This document shows, in pieces, positions 58,070-64,000 of a stretch of DNA of 64,000 nucleotides. Position 1 is the first letter of the stretch; every line of letters starts with the position of its first letter. Below the pieces are notes generated by a model that worked only from the letters and a program-made list of their open reading frames with translations, had not been told where the DNA came from and searched no databases. The stretch is from Oscillospiraceae bacterium (GTDB lineage Bacteria > Bacillota > Clostridia > Oscillospirales > Ruminococcaceae), in the NCBI GenBank assembly GCA_020024285.1, contig JAHHTZ010000001.1, positions 310,001 to 374,000 of the forward strand, read 5' to 3'. The position numbers and the translations under genes were made by a program.

Positions 58070-58525
58070 ATGACTCATTTTCTGCCTGTTCTTTATGCAT
58101 TTGCCGCCTGCGCCTCCTTCTGCCCCATTTTTAATATCCGCGGGAAAAACATGCTCTACGCCGCACTGGGCGGTGCGCTGGGGTGGCTTATTTACCTTTT
58201 GTCCGCCGGACACGGCACCGATATTTTCCAGTATTTTGTTGCATCCATCGCCATTTCAGCCTATGCCGAGATCGTGGCGCGTATTCGCAAATCCCCCTCC
58301 ACCTGCTATCTCATCATTGCTCTGCTGCCCCTTGTGCCAGGCGGCGGCGTATATTATACGATGAAATCCTGCATCCAGGGGCAGTTTGAGGAATTTGCCG
58401 ACACCGGGATGCACACCCTGCTCATCGCCGGCGCCATCGCGCTTGGGGTCCTGTGGGTGATCTCGATGGTGCGCCTTTTGATCCATTTCGAGCTTTTTCG
58501 GATGCAGCGCAAAAAAACGGGCTGA
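58070..58525 (+). CDS. Threonine/serine exporter family protein, C-terminal part (DUF3815)
   Basis: 151 residues, about five membrane helices, with LPLVPGGGVYYTM as the signature of the ThrE second half. ATG 58070 with AAAGGAGC upstream, 39 bases after the first half. The two form one exporter. Confidence 0.9.
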   Translation: MTHFLPVLYAFAACASFCPIFNIRGKNMLYAALGGALGWLIYLLSAGHGTDIFQYFVASIAISAYAEIVARIRKSPSTCYLIIALLPLVPGGGVYYTMKSCIQGQFEEFADTGMHTLLIAGAIALGVLWVISMVRLLIHFELFRMQRKKTG

Positions 58526-58536
58526 CCCTCCCCCCC

Positions 58537-58565
58537 TTTTCAACAGCGGAAAAATACAGTATAAT
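58537..58565 (+). promoter_or_regulatory. Possible promoter of the second MATE gene
   Basis: TTTTCA, 17 bases, TATAAT, about 60 bases before the start at 58628. Confidence 0.5.
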
Positions 58566-58627
58566 AGAAATCAGTCGGCGGCTCTTTCGGGGTCGCTTTG
58601 ATTTTACGTTATGGAGGGTATCAGATT

Positions 58628-60025
58628 ATGAAAGAACATTCTCACGCCCCGCGGCAAAGCACACACCTTGGTGTGCTGCTGATGCTGGCATGGCCTGCTA
58701 TTTTGGAGCAGCTTCTGCTGACTCTGGTGCGCTATGTCGATACCGCCATGGTAGGCTCTCTCGGAGCAAACGCAACTGCGGCAGTTGCCATCAACTCTTC
58801 CCCTACCTGGCTCATCACCAGTGTGCTCGGTGCCATCGGGGTCGGCTATTCGGTGCAGGTGGCGCATTCCATCGGCGCAAAGGACAAGCACGCCACAGAG
58901 CGTGTGATCGAGCAGACGTTTCTCGCGGTCGTGGTGATGGGTGCGGGGATCACGGTGCTGTGCCTTTTGATCTCCCCGTATCTGCCCGGCTGGCTTGGGG
59001 CAGAGGCTGCCGTTGCTCCCGATGCGGTGCGTTATTTGCAGATCTTTTTGCTCTCGCTGCCGTTTCAGGCGGGTTCCTTTGCATTTTCTGCGGTGCTGCG
59101 CTGCATGGGGGACACCAAGACCCCGCTCCTGCTCAACACCACGGCAAACCTGCTCAACGTGGTGCTCAACCTGTTCTTCATCTTCCCAAGCAGGACCGTC
59201 ACCCTTGGCGGCACCACCCTCCGGCTCTTCGGCTTTGGCTGGGGCGTTTCCGGCGCAGCCATTGCAACTGCCATTGCAACGACCGTCACCGGCGTGGGGA
59301 TCACCTACTGCGCCATGTTCCGCAAGAAGGAGTACACGATCTCGCTGCGCGACTGCTTTAAGCCCGACCGCACGATCATCCGCCGCGCGATGGAGCTTGG
59401 CATCCCGACAGCGCTTGAGCGCGCCATCGTCACCAGCGGTCAGCTTGTGATTACACGCATCAATGCGTCCCTCGGTACAACGGCGCTCGCTGCTGCTCAT
59501 GTCGCCATCACAGCGGAGGCACTGAGCTATCTGCCGGCGGACGGCATCTCCTACGCGACGACCGCCCTCGTGGGTCAGTCCTACGGCGCGAAGGAATACG
59601 AGGACTCCCGACGCTACGGCATCCTTGCCGGGTGGACAGGCTTCACGCTCTCCAGCATCATGGGGACGCTGCTCTTCCTCTTCGCGCATCCGCTTGCCTC
59701 CATCTTCTCCAGCGACCCCGGCGTCATCGAGCTTGCCGCCAATATGCTGCGCATCGTGGCGATCTGCCAGCCGATGTTCGGTGTTGCCATCGTGCTTTCC
59801 GGTGCGCTGCGCGGATTGGGCGACACGCGCTTCCCGCTTGTCATCTCCATCGCCGGGATGTGGCTCGTGCGCTGCACCACGGCTCCGCTGCTCGTCTATG
59901 TCCTCGGACTTGGGCTTGCCGGTTCGTGGGTGGCAATGGTATTCGACCTGTGTCTGCGCGGTGCGCTGTGCATCTTCCGCTTCAACCGCTTCAGCCTCCG
60001 CTGCATCGCGGAACATCAATATTGA
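58628..60025 (+). CDS. MATE-family efflux transporter (second in window)
   Basis: 465 residues, twelve membrane helices. First repeat LMLAWPAILEQLLLTLVRYVDTAMVGSLG, second starting near AMELGIPTALERAIVTSGQL, and CMGDTKTPLLLN and LRGLGDTRFPLV as repeated motifs. Related to but clearly distinct from the MATE at 5462. ATG 58628 with GGAGGG upstream. A terminator hairpin separates it from mutY. Confidence 0.93.
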   Translation: MKEHSHAPRQSTHLGVLLMLAWPAILEQLLLTLVRYVDTAMVGSLGANATAAVAINSSPTWLITSVLGAIGVGYSVQVAHSIGAKDKHATERVIEQTFLAVVVMGAGITVLCLLISPYLPGWLGAEAAVAPDAVRYLQIFLLSLPFQAGSFAFSAVLRCMGDTKTPLLLNTTANLLNVVLNLFFIFPSRTVTLGGTTLRLFGFGWGVSGAAIATAIATTVTGVGITYCAMFRKKEYTISLRDCFKPDRTIIRRAMELGIPTALERAIVTSGQLVITRINASLGTTALAAAHVAITAEALSYLPADGISYATTALVGQSYGAKEYEDSRRYGILAGWTGFTLSSIMGTLLFLFAHPLASIFSSDPGVIELAANMLRIVAICQPMFGVAIVLSGALRGLGDTRFPLVISIAGMWLVRCTTAPLLVYVLGLGLAGSWVAMVFDLCLRGALCIFRFNRFSLRCIAEHQY

Positions 60026-60031
60026 TTCTTG

Positions 60032-60066
60032 GGCGCTGTGGCGTTTTGCCACGGCGCTTTCTTTTG
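60032..60066 (+). terminator. Terminator between MATE and mutY
   Basis: GCGCTGTGGC and GCCACGGCGC pair around TTTT, followed by TTTCTTTT. The mutY ribosome site is immediately after, so some read-through is possible. Confidence 0.75.
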
Positions 60067-60082
60067 AAAGGAGCACCTTTTT

Positions 60083-61135
60083 TTGGACTATTCTGTATTG
60101 GAACAAATGCCCGCCCCTCTGCTTTCGTGGTATCACCAAAACCGCCGCATCCTTCCGTGGCGCGAACATCCCCTGCCCTATCCGGTCTGGGTTTCGGAGA
60201 TCATGCTCCAGCAGACGCGTGTGGAGGCGGTCATCCCGTATTTTGAGCGCTTTCTCACAGCGCTGCCCACCATTGCCGACCTTGCACAGGCTCCCGAAGA
60301 TGTGCTGATGAAGCTATGGGAGGGGCTTGGGTATTACAGCCGCGTGCGCAATCTGCAAAATTCCGCAAAGATCATCGTCGAAAAATACGGCGGAAAAATC
60401 CCCTGCGATTACGACGCAGTGCGCGCGCTGCCGGGCATCGGGGACTACACCGCCGGCGCCATCTGCTCCATCGCCTTCGGTCTGCCGACCCCGGCGGTGG
60501 ACGGGAACGTCCTGCGTGTCCTGACGCGCATCTGCGCCGATGCACAGGATGTGACAACCGCAAAGGCGAAAAACACCTTCCGCGACCTGCTGCGCCCGCT
60601 CTATCCATCGGGACAGTGCGGCGATTTTACGCAGGCACTGATGGAGCTTGGCGCAACGGTCTGCCTGCCAAACGGCGCACCCCGGTGCAGCGACTGCCCC
60701 ATGCAGAAGCTCTGCCGCGGATTTTTAGCGGGGAACGCGCAGGAATATCCCGTAAAGCCGCCCAAAAAAGCGCGAAAAATCGAGGAGCGCAGGGTCTTTG
60801 TCATCCTCTCCCTGGACGGACTCCTTCTGCACCGCCGCCCCAAAAAGGGGCTCCTCAGTGGGATGTGGGAGCTGCCGAACGTCCTTGCGAACGATCCGCT
60901 CCCCTTTTCGCTCCCCGATTCTCCGTGCGACCTGCTCCCCAACCACAAGCATATCTTTTCACACATCGAGTGGCACATGAGCGCACAGGCGCTGACGCTG
61001 TCCGAATCCTTTGTGCCGCCGAAGGATTTTGAGTGGGTGACGCTTTCCCGCCTTGAGGAGGAAATCGCCCTGCCGGGTGCGTTCACACAATACCGCAGGG
61101 AAGCGATTTCCCGCATGAAATCCTTTACAATATAA
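60083..61135 (+). CDS. mutY: A/G-specific adenine glycosylase
   Basis: Removes adenine mispaired with 8-oxoguanine. 350 residues: helix-hairpin-helix glycosylase domain with the catalytic region VSEIMLQQTRVEAVIPYF (Glu) and LPGIGDYTAGAICSIAFGLPTPAVDGNVLRV (HhH plus Asp), the 4Fe-4S loop C-x6-C-x2-C-x5-C in VCLPNGAPRCSDCPMQKLC, and a C-terminal NUDIX-like domain (about residues 230-345). TTG start at 60083 with AAAGGAGC upstream. Confidence 0.95.
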   Translation: MDYSVLEQMPAPLLSWYHQNRRILPWREHPLPYPVWVSEIMLQQTRVEAVIPYFERFLTALPTIADLAQAPEDVLMKLWEGLGYYSRVRNLQNSAKIIVEKYGGKIPCDYDAVRALPGIGDYTAGAICSIAFGLPTPAVDGNVLRVLTRICADAQDVTTAKAKNTFRDLLRPLYPSGQCGDFTQALMELGATVCLPNGAPRCSDCPMQKLCRGFLAGNAQEYPVKPPKKARKIEERRVFVILSLDGLLLHRRPKKGLLSGMWELPNVLANDPLPFSLPDSPCDLLPNHKHIFSHIEWHMSAQALTLSESFVPPKDFEWVTLSRLEEEIALPGAFTQYRREAISRMKSFTI

Positions 61136-61153
61136 AATAATATGCAAAGCACC

Positions 61154-61182
61154 TTCCTGTTTTCGACAGTTTGTGCTATAGT
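61154..61182 (+). promoter_or_regulatory. Promoter of a lipoprotein gene
   Basis: TTCCTG, 17 bases, TATAGT, with a TGnTATAGT-like extended -10. Confidence 0.5.
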
Positions 61183-61216
61183 AAAGGAAGTCCCAGAAAA
61201 AAAGGGAGGTCATATC

Positions 61217-61918
61217 ATGAAGAAATTTATCACGCTGTTTTTATTATTGGCGCTCACGGCAGCGCTCGTCTGCGGCTGTACCCCAAGAAAGCCGCCGTCT
61301 GTGCAGGAGGACCCCGCACAGGAGGATTCTGCCGAGAAGGACCCTGAGCAGGAGAGCGCCCCCGAGCCCTCTGACAAGCAGGAGGACAAAACCGAAAAAG
61401 AAGAGGAAGAGGACGAAAAGCCCATGGACGTGGCACAGTCCGGCACGTTCCTTCTGATGGATTCCAAGTATGAGATCACCGTGAAGGAGCCGTTTGTCGG
61501 CATCTTCGATCCCGGTCTTGACGGATTTTACATCTCTGCCGAGCAGGATGATTCTTTGCAGGGCATCGTTTCCTACACGACGGGCGACGAGGCGGTGCAG
61601 GAGATCGAGGACAACATTGCAAACCTCAATCAGGCGCTCAAGAACGATTCCTCTGTTTTCGACTTTGCCTTCGACCGTCAGAAAGAACCGGACGGGCTTT
61701 ATAACATCACCTTCACCTACGCCACCAAGGCGGACGATGTCAGCACCGCAGGATTCCAGTATGTATACTACAAAAAAACACCGGGCGGAATGCTGACCGT
61801 GATGTTCAACTGCCCGCACAAGGATTTTTCCAACCAGATCATGGAGGTCTTTCACTCCGTCGTGCCTGCCACCGACAAGGCGACGGAGCCGCCAAGACGT
61901 GCCGCCGAGGGGAATTGA
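61217..61918 (+). CDS. Hypothetical lipoprotein (233 aa)
   Basis: ATG 61217 with GGGAGG upstream. Lipobox LVCG-C21, then a strongly acidic Pro/Glu/Lys linker to about residue 75, then a soluble domain of about 150 residues resembling the PsbP/LpqN-like or DUF-type fold seen in many clostridial lipoproteins (YEITVKEPFVGIFDPGLDGFYISAEQDD). No family assigned. Confidence 0.75.
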   Translation: MKKFITLFLLLALTAALVCGCTPRKPPSVQEDPAQEDSAEKDPEQESAPEPSDKQEDKTEKEEEEDEKPMDVAQSGTFLLMDSKYEITVKEPFVGIFDPGLDGFYISAEQDDSLQGIVSYTTGDEAVQEIEDNIANLNQALKNDSSVFDFAFDRQKEPDGLYNITFTYATKADDVSTAGFQYVYYKKTPGGMLTVMFNCPHKDFSNQIMEVFHSVVPATDKATEPPRRAAEGN

Positions 61919-61971
61919 TTCCTCCCGAAGAAAGACGCAGGTGCGTCCTGTTCCCCATCCTGATCGATGCA

Positions 61972-62008
61972 AAAAAGGGAGCGTATCATCCGATACGCTC
62001 CCTTTTTC
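61972..62008. terminator. Bidirectional terminator
   Basis: AAAAGGGAGCGTATC and GATACGCTCCCTTTT form a perfect stem between convergent genes. Confidence 0.95.
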
Positions 62009-62013
62009 CAATG

Positions 62014-62805
62014 CTATTTTTTGCCCACCAGCAGGGCAGACCCATTGAGCAGCAGGTCGTAGGTTTCTTTTTTGGTCATGAACAATCCGCTCGTGGTGTC
62101 GAGAAGCTCCACCTTTTCGTAGCCCATATCGCGCAGTTTTTTCAGCAGCTTTTCCATATCGCCGTACTTTCCCTTTGAAAAAATATCGTGGATGGCGAAG
62201 GTCCCGCCCTTTTTGAGTACGCGCAGCGTTTCGAGGATGATCTCCTGACGGTCCCTGCTTGGGATATTGTGGTAGCAGTAATTGCTTGTGACGGCATCGA
62301 AGGTTTCGTCCGCATACGGCAGCTTGCAGGCATCCCCCCGGACAAATTTCACGATTTTTTCTACGCCCTCCGCCTGCGCGTTGCGCTCGCACAGAGGCTG
62401 ATTGAAGGAGGCGTATTCCCTCCCCCAGCGGTCCAGCCCCACCATCGAGGCGCCGGGGTTGTTTTTGGCGCAGGCGATGGTCAGTGCACCGCTGCCGCAG
62501 CCCACGTCAAGCCCGGTGCCGTTTTCGGGCAATACCACATAGGATGCAACTTTTTCGATGATCCTGCGCGAAAACTGCTTCTTGCCGTTGTATGAAAATG
62601 TGGTGTACCAGTTGATGAAGTAGACGGAAACGACAACCATCATGCCAAACAGCGCGCCGCAGACGGTCGCTGCAACGATCTTCGCCCTGCCCGAAAAGAC
62701 GGGGCCTTCCATCACAAAGATAAGCAGCGCAAGTGTCACCGCAGTCCCTGCAAGCACCCCTGCAACCATTCCTTTTGGTACCCAGTTTTTATAATCCGGT
62801 TTCAT
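62014..62805 (-). CDS. Membrane-anchored SAM-dependent methyltransferase
   Basis: 263 residues. Two N-terminal membrane helices (about residues 12-32 and 42-62) precede a class I methyltransferase domain: GTGLDVGCGSGALTIACA (SAM motif I, about residues 95-112), VGLDRWG, KFVRGDACKLPYADETFDAV and LKKGGTFAIHD. ATG 62805 has AAGGAG eight bases upstream; a GTG at 62814 is too close to that site. Substrate unknown. The membrane anchor suggests a lipid, quinone or membrane-protein target. Confidence 0.85.
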   Translation of the reverse strand: MKPDYKNWVPKGMVAGVLAGTAVTLALLIFVMEGPVFSGRAKIVAATVCGALFGMMVVVSVYFINWYTTFSYNGKKQFSRRIIEKVASYVVLPENGTGLDVGCGSGALTIACAKNNPGASMVGLDRWGREYASFNQPLCERNAQAEGVEKIVKFVRGDACKLPYADETFDAVTSNYCYHNIPSRDRQEIILETLRVLKKGGTFAIHDIFSKGKYGDMEKLLKKLRDMGYEKVELLDTTSGLFMTKKETYDLLLNGSALLVGKK

Positions 62806-62831
62806 CGTTATCACTCCTTGATGTGCAATAG

Positions 62832-62845
62832 TTAGCTTTAGCTAA
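62832..62845. promoter_or_regulatory. 14-bp palindrome downstream of the methyltransferase -10
   Basis: TTAGCT-TT-AGCTAA (minus-strand TTAGCT-AA-AGCTAA) is a perfect palindrome a few bases downstream of the -10 box, in the usual position for a repressor operator. Confidence 0.5.
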
Positions 62846-62849
62846 TAGC

Positions 62850-62878
62850 AGTATAGCACAGGCTTTTTCTGTTTTCAA
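62850..62878 (-). promoter_or_regulatory. Promoter of the methyltransferase gene
   Basis: Minus strand: TTGAAA, 17 bases, TATACT, with the palindrome just downstream. Confidence 0.75.
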
Positions 62879-62904
62879 TGCTTTTACGGGATAAAATCCA
62901 TCGC

Positions 62905-62933
62905 TTGCAGGATTTTGCAAAAGCTGTTACAAT
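62905..62933 (+). promoter_or_regulatory. Promoter of the Sel1-repeat gene
   Basis: TTGCAG, 17 bases, TACAAT. Confidence 0.65.
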
Positions 62934-62969
62934 AAGCCATAAAATGGGACATTTGAAAGGATGGGGAAT

Positions 62970-64000
62970 ATGGCATACTACTTCAGTGAAGCAATCGATG
63001 CTGCAATCGATGCGCTCTACCGCGATCATGACATTCAAAAGGGCCACCGCACCTTTTTGGAGCTTCAAAAGCTGGCGGCGCAAGGCGATGCCGACGCAAA
63101 ATATCTCCTCTCGCGCTGCTACAGCGGAAGCTGCTTCGTTTGGGAGGAATTTGAGTTTCCGGAAAATGACGAGCTTGCACACCGCAATCTGATGGAGGCT
63201 GTCCAGGGCGGCAGTGCAATGGCGGTGCTCGGTGCGCTGCGTCTTTCGGGGGTTTCCGAGGAGGAAACGGCAAGGATCATGCCCTTTCGCAATTTTAAGG
63301 AGCCTTGGGACATCATCTACAAAAAGGCGCAGGCAGGCTGTGCGTTCTGCCAGTATCTCATCGGGAACACCTACTACTGGCTCGATGTTCTGCTGATCGA
63401 CAACATCGACCTTGCGCGCGATTTTCCTGACCGCGAAAGCGCACGCCGCCGCTGTGCCGAGCTGGTTCGGGAGGGCGTTCCGTGGCTTGAGAAGGCGATC
63501 TGCGCCGGGATCGGCTTTGCAGCGCGCAACCTTGCCTCCTTCTACCGCAAGGGTCGTGAGGGGCTGATCGCGCCGCAGCCGGAAAAGGAAGTATCGGTCA
63601 TGAAGCTCGCCGCAGAGCACGGCAGCGTGGAATGGATGTATTTTTACGGAAGGCACCTGCTCGATTCCTTTGAAACCGAGCGCGAGGGGCTTCAATACTG
63701 TCTGCGCGCCGCCGAAGGCGGACAAAGCCGCGCATGGTATGAGGTGGCAAGGGTGTACAACGAGGGGCTGGGCGTACCACGCGACCGCAAAAAAGCTCTG
63801 CTCTATGCGGAAAAGGGGCTTGGTCACCCGTGGGACGACTACTGCTGTGACATGGTGGGGATGCTCTGCTTTGAAGGCTTCGACGGGATCCCCATCGACT
63901 ATCCGCGCGCGGTGAAGATGCTTCAGCGGGCAAAGGATGCCGATCCCTCCAGCACATGGGAGAACGACCGCCTTGCTGTCTGCTATGTTTTGGGGCTGGG
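62970..64000 (+). CDS. Sel1/TPR-like repeat protein, truncated by the window end
   Basis: At least 343 residues, with no stop before the window edge. ATG 62970 with AAAGGATGGGG upstream. Repeated helix pairs of the Sel1 type are clear toward the C-terminal side: GLQYCLRAAEGGQSRAWYEVARVYNEGLGVPRDRKKALLYAEKGL and YPRAVKMLQRAKDADP; earlier repeats are more degenerate (LQKLAAQGDADAKYLLSRCYSG). A protein-protein interaction scaffold, probably cytoplasmic. Confidence 0.85.
   Translation, partial: MAYYFSEAIDAAIDALYRDHDIQKGHRTFLELQKLAAQGDADAKYLLSRCYSGSCFVWEEFEFPENDELAHRNLMEAVQGGSAMAVLGALRLSGVSEEETARIMPFRNFKEPWDIIYKKAQAGCAFCQYLIGNTYYWLDVLLIDNIDLARDFPDRESARRRCAELVREGVPWLEKAICAGIGFAARNLASFYRKGREGLIAPQPEKEVSVMKLAAEHGSVEWMYFYGRHLLDSFETEREGLQYCLRAAEGGQSRAWYEVARVYNEGLGVPRDRKKALLYAEKGLGHPWDDYCCDMVGMLCFEGFDGIPIDYPRAVKMLQRAKDADPSSTWENDRLAVCYVLGL

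Noticed and set aside
1..64000. CRISPR arrays, insertion sequences, prophage genes, rRNA operons
   Set aside because: No repeat-spacer pattern, transposase or integrase motif, phage structural gene or rRNA-like sequence was found in the window.

Overview
The window looks like a chromosome segment of an anaerobic Clostridia, most plausibly an Oscillospiraceae/Ruminococcaceae-type gut bacterium (inference). The evidence is a moderate GC content of about 53% by eye, Firmicutes-style GGAGG ribosome sites and consensus promoters, rubrerythrin, a PPi-type phosphofructokinase, a DUF1836 protein, ClpC, PucR and PyrR regulators, and a selenoprotein. I see no rRNA, CRISPR array, transposase, prophage or integron. 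It is mostly core chromosome with a few accessory patches.

Layout. 0-8.3 kb: edge of an unidentified gene, an N-carbamoyl-amino-acid/allantoate amidohydrolase, a PucR regulator, DUF1836 and hemolysin III proteins facing each other, a MATE pump, tRNA-Lys and a threonine-aldolase-type lyase. 8.4-15.8 kb: a pyrimidine operon (pyrR-pyrC-pyrF-carA-carB) behind a PyrR attenuator; its CarA has lost the glutaminase residues. 15.8-18.5 kb: an acetyltransferase, a tRNA cluster (Gly-Arg-His-Gln), rubrerythrin and a PfoR-type membrane protein. 18.7-21.3 kb: a tight five-gene redox operon ending in a TlpA-like selenoprotein with an in-frame UGA and a SECIS-like hairpin; it also encodes a 43-residue CXXC microprotein, a NapH-like 4Fe-4S membrane protein, a thioredoxin-fold lipoprotein without CXXC and a small membrane protein. 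21.4-27.3 kb: a phosphopantetheinyl transferase, accessory hypotheticals (one with a 60-bp tandem duplication, one frameshifted), lipoproteins and RNase Z. 27.4-35.2 kb: ClpC, a HAD phosphatase, a FolD lacking two cyclohydrolase residues, a BlaI/BlaR1 pair with a large operator, a small reading frame broken by UGA and a secreted protein. 35.2-47.6 kb: YitT, PFK, a DeoR regulator, a TVP38 protein, L-cysteine desulfidase, chorismate mutase, split chromate transporters, YebC, an iron alcohol dehydrogenase with a Rex-like site and an M24 peptidase. 47.6-54.8 kb: the purine operon purE-F-M-N-(purO-type)-(AICAR transformylase)-D behind a structured leader containing a short ORF. 55-64 kb: a DIP1984/SPFH/NfeD operon, split ThrE exporter, a second MATE pump, MutY, a lipoprotein, a membrane-anchored methyltransferase and the start of a Sel1-repeat protein.

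How the genes fit together. Two nucleotide operons dominate. The pyrimidine one appears to use a carbamoyl-phosphate synthetase that would need free ammonia. The purine one does the last two steps with separate proteins: a bacterial AICAR-transformylase domain and an archaeal-type IMP cyclohydrolase. The best candidate for a little-described system is the selenoprotein redox operon: a membrane Fe-S electron carrier, a CXXC microprotein and a lipid-anchored selenothiol oxidoreductase, probably passing electrons to thiols outside the cytoplasmic membrane (inference).
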